Assembly: GCA_964623055.1 (NCBI GenBank)
Contig: CAZURK010000045.1
Span: 1-64,000, forward strand
Length of the DNA stretch: 64,000 nt
Direction: 5' to 3'
Origin: JADHUC01 sp964623055
GTDB lineage: Bacteria; Planctomycetota; Planctomycetia; Pirellulales; Pirellulaceae
Part shown: one piece after another, positions 16,434 to 26,056 of the stretch
Numbering within the stretch: the first letter of the stretch is position 1
Layout of the letters: the number at the start of each line of letters is the position of its first letter
Program-made: the position numbers and the translations under genes
The notes under the pieces: generated by a model
The model's input: the letters and a program-made list of their open reading frames with translations, nothing else
Databases searched by the model: none
Told to the model about the DNA's origin: nothing

Positions 16434-19370
16434 CTATTGAGTCGTCACCACGATTCGAACGCCCGCTTCGCTGATGTCCACACCGGGAATCACCAGCAGA
16501 CCGTCGGCACCGATCGTAAGTTTTCCGCTTTGGGCCGCCTCGTCCGCGCCAACCGGCGTGCCGGACCAGGAAACCGTTGCGCCTGGCGAGGGCTTGAATC
16601 TGGCAAGCCGCCGGATTGTCACGTCCGCCATCTTTGGATCGCCGTGGCCGTACTTCTTTTGATAGAACACGACCACTTCACAGCGATTGGCCTTGTCCAC
16701 GACCGTCTCGGGCCGCCAGCGGTAGTTCCAGTTGAACTCGCCCTGCTTGCCTCCGGCGAGCAGTTCGTCCACGGTCGCACTTCTGAAGGCAAGTAACGGC
16801 CGGTCGCTGCGGACCATCTGACGCGCGGCGTTGGGCCACGTGCTGGTCGCCGAGACGGGCAGCAACGTTGTGCCGCCCCACATGTACGAGCCCATGACCG
16901 GGCGGCGCTTCGCGAGCATGAGCTGATAAAACTCGCGGCATGGTGTCCAATCGTTACGGCTGGTCATCGCGATCAGCGGCAATTTGGCGGTTGGTGGTAA
17001 TGCGCCGATCTGTTTGTTAACGTCCAATGCGTCCCACACGTTCACGCCGTCAGCAGTCTTGATGCTCCATTCGATCTCGCCGAGCGCCGCAACGAGCGAG
17101 TCGAATTGGCCGCGCGACCAGCGGTACTGGTTAACCTCGTTCACCCCGTACCGCGCATCTGGGAGACCGTGGCCCGTGACCACCAGGGCGAACACGTCCG
17201 GGAACGAAACGCCCAGCCGCAGCGCGCCAAAACCGCCCCGGTAACGAATGCCCGTGACGAGCACGCGGCCGCGATCGACGGGCCATTTCGCCGATGCCCA
17301 CTCGACGAACGACAACAAACGCCTCTGGGTGTAATTGAGTATCGTCCCCTGGCTGAAGCTCCGCAGCGTGTCCCGCGATTCGTGATAGCCGTACCACCAT
17401 GTCGGGAACGGGAGGTCGTGCGGACTTATCACGATGCTATCGCGTTCCAGGCGATATTGCGTCCGCCAGTAGGAGCCGCGATCGTAGTGTAGACTCAGCT
17501 CGAGCGGCGCGGCCTTTGGCATTGTCTCGGGAATGCCGACCGACCAGTTGAAATAGCGGCTCGGCAGATTCGACAGCGGTGGCGCGACCCAACGCACGTA
17601 GTGCAGACGCTTCTGCTTGTACCGCCACAGCGGTCCCGGCGGCAACTCGCCCTGGAGGACCGGCTCGCCGGCACCGCCAACTTCGGCGACGGCTTTCGTA
17701 GCCGCGATCGCCGCCGTGTTCTGCACGCCATCGACGCTGGCGAGGACCGCGTAGTATGCCTTCCCGGCCTTTCCTGGCGTGTGGACATAAAGTCCGGTCC
17801 CCCGGGGCAACGGCGTTTCGCCGCCGGGGATGACAAAACGATCGATCGGGCAATCCACGCCGTATTCGCCATCGATCCGCGCGCTGTCGAAGACGCTCCC
17901 GTAGCGAGGTGTCTTCATGTAGGTGGCGGTCACAACCACGTGGTCGACGGGCCGCTCGATGTTCCGTCCGTTGATATTCCAGCCCGAAAGCGGCTTGACC
18001 TCGGCGATCAGTTCGGCCGCGGCGAGCGTCTCGGCCGTGATAGGCTTGGCGGAGCGGTAGACGCAGTACCGCACGCGGCGGGTCTTGTCCATACCGGCGA
18101 GCAGTTCCTTCATCTCGCCCCACGTCGCTTCGTCTTTGCCGATCAGGTCGTCAATCTCTTTCCAAGTCAGGAAGGTCTGACCGGCGTGGTGGACCGCACT
18201 GAGGCCGGTCACCTGCTGGGGTACCTCGTCCGGTTCGCCATCGAACATGACGTCCAGGAACGTCGTCTCCGGCCGCCAGCCGGGGAACTGCTTCACGAAC
18301 AGGCCCGTGTTGGGCTTCGTTCCGCCGGCCCACGCGGCCACCAGGTCGGTTATGTCGAACCAGCGGTACCATGGCGCCGCCAGCGCCAGTGGTTTTCCTG
18401 CCGTCTTCGGCTTGCCTCCTTCGGCGAGTGGCGCGGCTAGGGGATAGATCTCGACGTCCGTGCGCGCGTCGGCGACCGAACCGTCCATCGGCTCACGCTC
18501 GGCCCGCAACAGGGCTCGACGGACCTTCTTTCCCGCCAAGGCCGACAGGTCGAACTGTAGCACGGCCCCGCCGGCGTCGAGTTGCGTGAGTGTGATACCT
18601 TTGAGCGTCTTCGAGTCTTTGCGCCCTTCGACAGCGGGCGGCTCGTCCGCGAACAGCAGATGGCCAAAGCGGGCCGGTACGTCGTAGTCGGCGCTGAGCG
18701 TCGGCGACCAAGCTTGGTTCTCGGCGGCGCCGCCTGCTCGCCTGTTGCGGTAGAAGTTGCCGCGCCATTTCGTCGGCACGTCACCGTCGCCCCCTAGCGA
18801 TGTCATGGGAATGGCGATCTCCAGAGACCAGCCGCGTTCGCCCAAGATAGTGGCGGTCTTGGCTTGGGAGTCAAATGCCCCTGGGTTTCCGTGCCCGATT
18901 CGGTCGGAGACGACCCCGTTGGCGTTGACGATGATCTGATAGTATCCGGCGTCCGGCTTTGGCGACAGGAACAGCTCGACCGAGTCATCCTGATAGGCCG
19001 GACCGTCGGGCTGCGTGACGACGCGACGAAGCTGCCCCATGTTGGGCTCGTCCAACTTTGCTCCGATGTACAACACGCCTTCGTTGCGAATCAGCAAGAC
19101 CTCGGTGCGCGGCTGTGCCGGACCGGGACGTTCCAGCCGGCCCAATACGATCGGTTTCGCCGCGGACCATGCGTCGTCATCGAGCCGCCCGTCGATTTTC
19201 GGCGCCGTTGTGGTTGGCGCCACCCATGCCTCGGACAGCCCTCGGCGGGCACCAACCAAGCCGGTTCCCAACCTCGCCGTCACCACCGACGATTGAGCCG
19301 TCGCCCCAACCAGCATCACGGTTACCGCCGCAATTCCGCACACAACCGACCAACGCACATGGCTCTTCAT
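16434..19370 (-). CDS. Secreted CBM9-like/pseudo-hydrolase paralogue A
   Basis: 978 residues from ATG 19370 behind AGGGAG, with a signal peptide (VCGIAAVTVMLVGATAQ). Residues ~50-240 resemble a family 9 carbohydrate-binding domain (APKIDGRLDDDAWSAAKPI, DDSVELFLSP, WSLEIAIPM). Then come a DNRLRE-like domain (VLQFDLSALAGKKVRRALL), the fibronectin-like QVTGLSAVHHAGQTFLTW, and an esterase-like domain in which FPDVFALVVTGHG follows the nucleophile elbow. At that elbow the sequence is G707-I-R-Y-R-G712, so Arg709 stands where the catalytic Ser should be. The protein is probably a substrate-binding or structural relative of PHB-depolymerase-like esterases. First gene of the operon that continues to 12546. 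Confidence 0.72.
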   Translation of the reverse strand: MKSHVRWSVVCGIAAVTVMLVGATAQSSVVTARLGTGLVGARRGLSEAWVAPTTTAPKIDGRLDDDAWSAAKPIVLGRLERPGPAQPRTEVLLIRNEGVLYIGAKLDEPNMGQLRRVVTQPDGPAYQDDSVELFLSPKPDAGYYQIIVNANGVVSDRIGHGNPGAFDSQAKTATILGERGWSLEIAIPMTSLGGDGDVPTKWRGNFYRNRRAGGAAENQAWSPTLSADYDVPARFGHLLFADEPPAVEGRKDSKTLKGITLTQLDAGGAVLQFDLSALAGKKVRRALLRAEREPMDGSVADARTDVEIYPLAAPLAEGGKPKTAGKPLALAAPWYRWFDITDLVAAWAGGTKPNTGLFVKQFPGWRPETTFLDVMFDGEPDEVPQQVTGLSAVHHAGQTFLTWKEIDDLIGKDEATWGEMKELLAGMDKTRRVRYCVYRSAKPITAETLAAAELIAEVKPLSGWNINGRNIERPVDHVVVTATYMKTPRYGSVFDSARIDGEYGVDCPIDRFVIPGGETPLPRGTGLYVHTPGKAGKAYYAVLASVDGVQNTAAIAATKAVAEVGGAGEPVLQGELPPGPLWRYKQKRLHYVRWVAPPLSNLPSRYFNWSVGIPETMPKAAPLELSLHYDRGSYWRTQYRLERDSIVISPHDLPFPTWWYGYHESRDTLRSFSQGTILNYTQRRLLSFVEWASAKWPVDRGRVLVTGIRYRGGFGALRLGVSFPDVFALVVTGHGLPDARYGVNEVNQYRWSRGQFDSLVAALGEIEWSIKTADGVNVWDALDVNKQIGALPPTAKLPLIAMTSRNDWTPCREFYQLMLAKRRPVMGSYMWGGTTLLPVSATSTWPNAARQMVRSDRPLLAFRSATVDELLAGGKQGEFNWNYRWRPETVVDKANRCEVVVFYQKKYGHGDPKMADVTIRRLARFKPSPGATVSWSGTPVGADEAAQSGKLTIGADGLLVIPGVDISEAGVRIVVTTQ

Positions 19371-19686
19371 CTCGTAGATCTCCCTGCGCAGCGCGACTTG
19401 AGGTATCTGACCAATAGCCTATGGTCGTCGCTGGGCCGCTGCAAGCATTTCCCCTGCCGACTTTCAACGAGCATTCAAGAACCTGGGCAGTGTGCCGCGA
19501 ATTCGCCCTGCCATTCCAACCAGCTCAGGGTCAACCAGCCGGCAACGAGTAACCTGCGACGTTTTCAAGTGGCATTGCACCCATGCGGCGCGGGCGGACA
19601 TTCGGACGACGCCAGGTTCGACCGGCGCGTACTAAGAAACCTGGGTTCGACGTACCTTTTGCAGCGTCTTGAGGTACTGCCCTTGC
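19371..19686. other. Intergenic region without recognised gene
   Basis: A 316-base gap between two minus-strand genes. It should hold the promoter of the paralogue operon; only the ribosome binding site of the 19370 gene is evident. A 6-bp inverted repeat (GTACCT/AGGTAC, 19651-19676) just past the stop of the next gene could be a weak terminator. Nothing protein-like was seen. Confidence 0.4.
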
Positions 19687-20733
19687 TTACTTGCCAGACG
19701 GATCCGCGGCCACGCGGAAGCCCAAGACGCCGACCCGGATGTGCGGCGCGAGCCCGTGGCGGACCGCCGCACGGCAGGTCCCGGCGACGAGCGCCCAGCC
19801 GCCACCACGGAACACCCGGTACGAGCCCGTCTCTGGCCCCGGCGGGTCGTCCGTTGGCGAATCGGCGTAGTAGTCCTTGTCGTACCAATCAGCACACCAC
19901 TCCCACACATTCCCGTGCATATCGAACAGCCCCCAGGCATTGGGCTTCTTTCGACCAACCGGATGTGGCTTGCAGTTGTTGGCATCAAGCCTCTTCCGAT
20001 AGTTGTCTGAACCGGGTTTGAAAATTGCATCCGCGTCGAGCAGCTGATCACCAGAGTTGTTGCCGAACCACGCGTACTCGCCAAGCTGAGACGAGCCATC
20101 TCCAAAACTGTACACCGTCGTCGTCCCTGCACGGCAGGCGTATTCCCACTCGGCATCGGTCGGCAGGCGATACGTCTTTCCTTCCTTGACCGATAGTCTC
20201 TTGCAGAACTCTACCGCTTCGTCCCAATTCACGAACTCCGCGGGATGATTCGACGTGTCCTTTCCGGAGACGCGATCTGCCTCCTTTCCTCCTTTCGCGA
20301 AGCTACTCGGATTCTTCCCCGTCACTTTCTCGTACTCCGCCTGCGTTACTTCATGCACGCCAAGGTAAAACGGCTTGGTGATCCGTACCTTGTGCTGGGA
20401 ATGTTCGCTCGCAAGAGTTGTGGCAAAAAACTTGGCACCGGCTTCGGGCAGATCAAACATCCGCACGACTTCCTGCGGCGATTTGGTGCTGCCCATCATG
20501 AACTCGCCCGCCGGGATCAGTTTCAGTTTCATGCCGATGCTGTTGGTGATTTCGACTGGCAATCCCAACCTCTTGCCGCACTCCTTTTGTGCTGCGGCAG
20601 CCTCCTCTCGCGTAAACGGTGCCTTCAGCATCGGCCCCTTGGCCTCGGTGCCCGGAGCCGCACCGGGTTCCGCTGAGTAGGAGAAAGAAGGAAGCATCCA
20701 GAGGACAGCCAACGGAAGGAGATGTCGCGTCAT
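19687..20733 (-). CDS. Formylglycine-generating enzyme (SUMF1) family protein, catalytic cysteines absent
   Basis: 348 residues from ATG 20733 behind GGAGG, with a signal peptide (LLPLAVLWMLPSFSYSA). The FGE-sulfatase fold (PF03781) is clear: IPAGEFMMGS, FYLGVHEVTQAEYEKV, PAEFVNWDEAVEFCKRL, YRLPTDAEWEYACRAG, GLFDMHGNVWEWCADW and RVFRGGGW. True formylglycine-generating enzymes have two catalytic cysteines after the GGS(Y/W) motif; here the stretch reads ALVAGTCRAAVRHG, with a single Cys. It is therefore probably not a sulfatase activator but one of the many non-catalytic, C-type-lectin-like members common in planctomycetes. It is not adjacent to the sulfatase gene at 38314. Confidence 0.85.
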   Translation of the reverse strand: MTRHLLPLAVLWMLPSFSYSAEPGAAPGTEAKGPMLKAPFTREEAAAAQKECGKRLGLPVEITNSIGMKLKLIPAGEFMMGSTKSPQEVVRMFDLPEAGAKFFATTLASEHSQHKVRITKPFYLGVHEVTQAEYEKVTGKNPSSFAKGGKEADRVSGKDTSNHPAEFVNWDEAVEFCKRLSVKEGKTYRLPTDAEWEYACRAGTTTVYSFGDGSSQLGEYAWFGNNSGDQLLDADAIFKPGSDNYRKRLDANNCKPHPVGRKKPNAWGLFDMHGNVWEWCADWYDKDYYADSPTDDPPGPETGSYRVFRGGGWALVAGTCRAAVRHGLAPHIRVGVLGFRVAADPSGK

Positions 20734-20814
20734 TTCGTTGCCTCCAGCCCAAGACGATTCGAGAAGCCGAGACGCCCGCTCAACCCGCGATGATAGACGA
20801 GTGGTAGTTGGCTC

Positions 20815-21600
20815 TCAAGTGTTTGCCCGTCCGCATACGCCCAAACCCAACGCTGCTGGGCAGCCCATTTTTCGGAAAATCGTCGAAGAATCCTCTGCGC
20901 ACCCGGCTTTCCGTTCTTGTGACAGAATGAGAATCGCCGGCCGCTCTTCGCAGAGTCTGGGCACCGTATCGCCGCGCTGCTCCCACGCGGACACGCCGGC
21001 GTAGGAAGGACACGGATCGAGATCCACTAATCGACCAGTTCGGGCTGTGCCGTCAGGAGCCCAGAGCAGATATCGGTCCCACTCGTCAGGCGCAAGCCGA
21101 ATCCGTGGGGGACACCACAAATGGCCGCCTCGAATAGCATCACGCGACAGCAGACGAGCCCCAAGCATCGCGCCGCCGTCCATGCAGACGAGATGCAGGT
21201 CGAGGACCATCTCCGCTTCGGACCGAAGCAGAACCCGCTGGCCGATCGCGATATAGTTGTCATTCTGTGCGAGTGCCCATGTCGCACGCTGACCGCGGGC
21301 CGGATGCTCGGCGCCGTCGAAGAACGCGAGTGTTAAGTCGCCCCTTTTCTCGGCGACGTCACACCACTGACCGTCTGCTGATTTGACCTGGAATTCGAAG
21401 CCTGCCAACTCGGGTGTGAACGCGACTCGGTACTGTGTGCCGGTGACGAGTACGCGTCCGCTTTCCCGCGTAACCGCGGGAACTGCATCGGCCGCGGTCG
21501 CCGACAAGAGACAGAGGAGGGCGGAGCACGATAGCGTTGTGCCCCACCGGCCGCAGCGCTCGTACACAGGACATTGAGCGTGAATGGTGTTTCGATTCAT
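20815..21600 (-). CDS. Secreted hypothetical protein, possibly truncated at the C-terminus
   Basis: 261 residues from ATG 21600 with a signal peptide (TLSCSALLCLLSATAADAVPA). The sequence is protein-like from ~50 to ~230 (LTLAFFDGAEHPARGQRATW, NDNYIAIGQRVLLRSEAEM) and looks like a beta-sandwich, but I do not recognise the family. The last ~30 residues are Cys/Gly-rich and less protein-like, while another frame over the same bases continues plausibly (ILRRFSEKWAAQQRWVWAY). A frameshift near 20900 is therefore possible. It precedes the FGE-like gene on the same strand by about 80 bases. Confidence 0.5.
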   Translation of the reverse strand: MNRNTIHAQCPVYERCGRWGTTLSCSALLCLLSATAADAVPAVTRESGRVLVTGTQYRVAFTPELAGFEFQVKSADGQWCDVAEKRGDLTLAFFDGAEHPARGQRATWALAQNDNYIAIGQRVLLRSEAEMVLDLHLVCMDGGAMLGARLLSRDAIRGGHLWCPPRIRLAPDEWDRYLLWAPDGTARTGRLVDLDPCPSYAGVSAWEQRGDTVPRLCEERPAILILSQERKAGCAEDSSTIFRKMGCPAALGLGVCGRANT

Positions 21601-21782
21601 GGCGCAGCGCAATATGGCTTGAACAAGAATGAAAGGCTCCCAACCCAGTTAAAGCAGTGCGATTTCATTGTTAGCCCATACTCTAACCCCGATCAAGCAT
21701 GGGAAGTGCCTGCTTCATTGAGTTCGTACGTCCGTCACGCTATGCTGGTCGAGGATATTCGCACTTAGCGAGGAGACGAACC

Positions 21783-24700
21783 ATGCGATGGCTGTCGAGT
21801 CGAATGGTGGCAATCGGTTCGGTCGTGGCGGCGTGCTCGTGTGCTGCGTGGGCCGGGGATCGGTTGCCGGGTGTGGTCTTCGTTGCCGATGATATTTTCG
21901 GTGCCAAGCATGAGAACCCAGACTACCCGCGACCGGGCACGAGTCACTGGCGCGAGGGCTACTTGTACCACCGGGCCACGACGCAGCACGTGCTCGAACG
22001 GACCACGACGCCGACGCGTCCGGGCCGCAACTTGTATACGCTGATTCCGGCCGGACCGGACGGAACGCTCCGACGCATCACACACTTGACGGACGGCGAG
22101 GTGTTTGACCCCGAGCCTTCTTACGACGGGCGCCGGATCCTGTTCTCGATGCGGCGCGACGGCGAGGACTGGTTCAACCTCTACGAGATCGGTGCCGACG
22201 GCACGGGACTCGTGCAATTGACGGATGGGCCGTTCAACGATGTGTATGGAGTCTACCTGCCGGACGGGCGGATCGTATTCGTCAGCGATCGGGCGGGCTA
22301 CCTGGAAGAGTACCACGAAGAACGGACCGAGACTCTGTGGATTATGGGGGCCGATGGCACAGGTATCGAACAGCTCACGTTTAACCCCGGAACCGTCTTC
22401 GACCCCACCGTGCTGGCCGACGGGCGGATCCTTTTCAGTCTTTGGGACACGTTCATGCTGAATCTGCCGCCAGCGGACAAGCATGAGACGTACTTGATGA
22501 CGATTCGACCGGACGGGACTGACGAGGGCCACTTTTTCGGGGCCCGGGAGCACCCTTTCTTCAACCGCGAACGGCACTCGGGCGTGGCGCTGACGCAATC
22601 AGGGCAGATGCCGGACGGAACGATCCTGGTCCAGAGCGAGATGGGCCCTTCGATCCTGGACGTGCGGCGAGGTCTCGACGCGCGGGATGTGCTCTGGCCG
22701 ATCTTTCCGTGTACAACGTCGCTTCAATTAGGAGGGGCCACGCACCGGGTACACCTGTCGCCGACCGGCAGCCGCACGACGCCCTACCCCTTGCCCGACG
22801 GTCGGATCCTGCTCGCCGCAACGTTGCCCGGTGCCCGCGACCTGGGTATCTACCTGGCCGATCCGGCAACTCGGCAGATGGAGCTTGTGTACAACGATCC
22901 GGAGACCGCGGAGTTTGACCCGCGCCCGATCCTGATCGAGCGTCCCCGGCCCGCGATTCTGCCGCCGAAAGGCCGATTTGCGAATCGAGTTCCGAGGGCA
23001 CGTAGGAACGAAGGCCGAGTGGCGGTCACGCCACGGGCGCGATTCGTGGTGGCTGCGGGGAGGAGCGCCGACGATCCCGAGCGTGAGAAGGCGCTAGCCC
23101 GGGCCCGATACTTCCAGGTGGTCGAGGCCTTACACACGGCAGTCACGAGTTCCAGCCACACGAATCTGGCGACGCGGATCCTGGGCGTGGTGCCGATCCG
23201 CGCGGACGGCTCGGCATACTTCGAGGCGCCCGCCGACACTCCGCTATTTCTCGAGCCGCTCGACGCGGCGGGGCGTCGCATCGAATACGACTGGCGGCAC
23301 CCCGAGACGTCAGTGCCCGTTGGCTCGAAGCAAATCCTCACGGAAATGACTTACATCACGGCGCGGGCCGGCGAGACCAAATCGTGCAGCGGCTGCCACA
23401 CCCGGTTGCACGAGTCGGTCGATCCGGACACGCCTGCGTCAGCCCTGGCCGGCCGCCCGGTCCGTGTCGAGCGGGACTTGACGGACCTGATGTATCGGCG
23501 GAACGAGCCGGATGAGTACCGCTGTCAGGCGCGGATCGGCGAGGCGCCCAAGTATCGCCCGTGGCTCAAGAGCCCGGAGGCTGACGTGCGGCGTCGCGCG
23601 TGCGAGCTGTTGGCACAGATCGAGGATGGTACGGAAGAAGACGTGGCGACGATCGGACGGTTATTACTGGACGAGTCGGCGCCGGTCCGCCGCGCGGCTG
23701 CCCGGGCGCTTGGACGGCTGGGCACGCCCGACTCGATGCCCGGACTGATTGGCGCGTTGGAGGACACCGACTGGCAGGTCCGGTTCCACGCCGCGGCGGC
23801 GCTAGAGGCGATCACGTCGTACACGCCCCCCGGGGACCATGACGGCGATTCGGCTCGGCGATTTTACCTCGAGATTGTCGGCCGTCTCCGCGGAGCCGAG
23901 GGCGTGCGGAAAGCCATCGGCCAAGGACCGGCGCCGCTGGAGCCTCCCACGCGGGACGACTGGGACGGACCGCTCCGCCGCTGGTTCGAGGCGGCCGGGC
24001 GACTCGGACCTGAAGCACCGGACTCGGCCCGCGCGATTGTGCGCCAGGCATTGGACGTGCCGTTGCCGCCGCCGGTCACCTTCCAGCCGTATGCGGGTAA
24101 GCGGCACAGGCTCCAGGGCGAGCCGCCGGAACTGGGCGCGATCCGCGCGGCTGGGAAGATGCGGGATTCAGAAAGTGTGGCTCGGCTGGTGCCGTGGCTT
24201 TCGCGAGCGGAGTACCAGGATCATGCCACGGAAGCGGCCGTGGCGATGGGACGGATCGGCACGCCAGAGGCGGTCGATGCACTTTGGGCGTCGCTTCGTG
24301 AGCAGGTGCCGGAACTGAGGCCATTTCAAACGCGATATCTGCAGCGGGGCCCGCGACCAGAGGAGTATGCTCTGTTGCGAGGGCTGATCTTGGCCGGGGC
24401 CGCGCCGGCGATAGAGGACGTGTCGCTGCTGATATCCATGTTGCCCGGCAGCTTCCTGGAAAAGCCACGTTACGAGGACCGGCTTCGGCCCGAGTCGCAG
24501 CGAGTGCTATTGGGCCGACTGCTTCTGGAAAATGCGGGACTTCGCACACGGGTGGTGAAGCTGTTGGTCGACGTGCTGGCCGGACGGCCTCCGGCGGCCG
24601 ATGACCCGTTGTTCGCCGAGATCGTCGAAGGCATCAACCTGGAGCGACCGTTCGCGGAACACCGACGGCCGTTTCCGGTGGTCAAACAAATCGAACCGGA

Positions 24701-26036
24701 ACAGGCCCTCTGGTTCCTGGGTTGCCTGGCCGTGGACAGGACGGAGGTTCCGGAGCGTCTAATCCTTCCATACTTGACCAGCGAGAATTGGCGCGAGCGG
24801 ATCGACGGGGCGGTGCTGCTGGACATTTTGGGGTTTGGCTCACAAGCGGCCGACGCGCTGTTCCGCGAAGCGGCGAAGCCCTATTCGTTCAGCGAGATCA
24901 TGGGCATCGGGAAGAGCCACCCCGACACCAATTTCCGGGACAAATGCTACATGGTCGCTGCTTTGGCCCACCGCGCCGAGGACGTGGCGAGGCTGCAAAC
25001 GTTCACCGATCCGCGAACGCGATACCGGGACGTGCGGTACGGCTTGGCCATTGGGCTGGGCCGCCGCGGGGAGACGGAAGGCATAGAGTTGTTGACCCGA
25101 CTTGCCACAACCGATCCGATTTCGGCGGTACGCCGCGAGGCCCGGCAGTCGCTTTGGGCCATTCAGGAGCAGCACCGGCTTGCGGGCAAACCGGTGCCGC
25201 CGATCGAGCTTGGTGAGGTGATGGCCTTAGAGGGGTGGCACCCGCCGCGGGGACTGAAATGGCCGGGGCCGGTTGTGATACGACCGGCACCCGGGGCGCC
25301 CGAAGACCAACCGGCGGAGCATCTCGCGCGGCTCGTTGCGGCTGGCCTTGAAAAGGGGAACTACCGCGACCTGAACAACTCGAACAACCAGGCCCCCGGC
25401 ACCAATGCGATGATGATTCGCGGCATCCGCTCCTTCGACCGGGCCGTCGCTCTGCTGACCGAACGCGATCGCATGTCGGCAGGACCGCTTCTGAAGAAGA
25501 TGTTGGATTCATCGTATCCGTTCGCTAACTACCTGGCGTTGCGAGAGTACTCTGGCGAAGCATCCGCCGACGAGGAGCAACTTCTGATAGCGCAGCTTGA
25601 CCGTTTTGCGAACTCGTCGGACACAGCGCGATTCTACTGGGCGTGCGAGGCGTTGGCCGATCAGGACGTCAAGGCGGCGCTTCCGAGGTTGGCGCGACTG
25701 GCCAGCACCGAGAACCCAGCCGGCCTGCACGGCCCGCTGGGAATGGGCTTAGGCTACCCGGCCGCCAAGGCACTCGCCCGGTTGGCCGGCAGCATCGAAC
25801 ACGCGGAGGTCCAGCGGCTTCTCGATTGCGAGAACATCTGGCTTCGAGCCGGAGCGTTGGCCGGGCTGACCGAGGCTCGCGCCCCAGGCATTGAGTTACT
25901 ACTCCGTGAGGTGGCAGAAGCGCACCCGTCGGGCGTCGTCTTCGATCACGCCCGCGTAGGTCTGGCCCAACTTGGCGAACGTACCGATCTTCGTGTAACG
26001 CATCGAATGCGGACTGGCCACGGGGCGACACCGTGA
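21783..26036 (+). CDS. Giant propeller / c-type haem site / HEAT-repeat protein (hydrazine-synthase-alpha-like)
   Basis: 1417 residues from ATG 21783, with AGGAG nine bases upstream and a signal peptide (VAIGSVVAACSCAAWAG). Residues ~25-450 form a TolB/WD-like propeller with repeated 'DGRI..' strands (YDGRRILFSMRRDGED, LPDGRIVFVSDRAGY, ADGRILFSLWDT). A linker of the hydrazine-synthase-alpha middle-domain type leads to a haem c attachment motif C535-S-G-C538-H539. From ~585 to the end there are HEAT/PBS-lyase-like repeats (VRRAAARALGRLGTPDSMPGL and many others). Such proteins are common in planctomycetes that do not perform anammox, so hydrazine synthesis should not be assumed. Probable periplasmic redox or scaffold protein, transcribed alone. 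Confidence 0.75.
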   Translation: MRWLSSRMVAIGSVVAACSCAAWAGDRLPGVVFVADDIFGAKHENPDYPRPGTSHWREGYLYHRATTQHVLERTTTPTRPGRNLYTLIPAGPDGTLRRITHLTDGEVFDPEPSYDGRRILFSMRRDGEDWFNLYEIGADGTGLVQLTDGPFNDVYGVYLPDGRIVFVSDRAGYLEEYHEERTETLWIMGADGTGIEQLTFNPGTVFDPTVLADGRILFSLWDTFMLNLPPADKHETYLMTIRPDGTDEGHFFGAREHPFFNRERHSGVALTQSGQMPDGTILVQSEMGPSILDVRRGLDARDVLWPIFPCTTSLQLGGATHRVHLSPTGSRTTPYPLPDGRILLAATLPGARDLGIYLADPATRQMELVYNDPETAEFDPRPILIERPRPAILPPKGRFANRVPRARRNEGRVAVTPRARFVVAAGRSADDPEREKALARARYFQVVEALHTAVTSSSHTNLATRILGVVPIRADGSAYFEAPADTPLFLEPLDAAGRRIEYDWRHPETSVPVGSKQILTEMTYITARAGETKSCSGCHTRLHESVDPDTPASALAGRPVRVERDLTDLMYRRNEPDEYRCQARIGEAPKYRPWLKSPEADVRRRACELLAQIEDGTEEDVATIGRLLLDESAPVRRAAARALGRLGTPDSMPGLIGALEDTDWQVRFHAAAALEAITSYTPPGDHDGDSARRFYLEIVGRLRGAEGVRKAIGQGPAPLEPPTRDDWDGPLRRWFEAAGRLGPEAPDSARAIVRQALDVPLPPPVTFQPYAGKRHRLQGEPPELGAIRAAGKMRDSESVARLVPWLSRAEYQDHATEAAVAMGRIGTPEAVDALWASLREQVPELRPFQTRYLQRGPRPEEYALLRGLILAGAAPAIEDVSLLISMLPGSFLEKPRYEDRLRPESQRVLLGRLLLENAGLRTRVVKLLVDVLAGRPPAADDPLFAEIVEGINLERPFAEHRRPFPVVKQIEPEQALWFLGCLAVDRTEVPERLILPYLTSENWRERIDGAVLLDILGFGSQAADALFREAAKPYSFSEIMGIGKSHPDTNFRDKCYMVAALAHRAEDVARLQTFTDPRTRYRDVRYGLAIGLGRRGETEGIELLTRLATTDPISAVRREARQSLWAIQEQHRLAGKPVPPIELGEVMALEGWHPPRGLKWPGPVVIRPAPGAPEDQPAEHLARLVAAGLEKGNYRDLNNSNNQAPGTNAMMIRGIRSFDRAVALLTERDRMSAGPLLKKMLDSSYPFANYLALREYSGEASADEEQLLIAQLDRFANSSDTARFYWACEALADQDVKAALPRLARLASTENPAGLHGPLGMGLGYPAAKALARLAGSIEHAEVQRLLDCENIWLRAGALAGLTEARAPGIELLLREVAEAHPSGVVFDHARVGLAQLGERTDLRVTHRMRTGHGATP

Positions 26037-26056
26037 ATCACTACAAAGCTCCGCCA

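Noticed and set aside
21783..26036. Evidence for anammox metabolism
   Set aside because: Only one hydrazine-synthase-alpha-like protein is present, fused to HEAT repeats; no other subunit or multihaem protein lies in the window.
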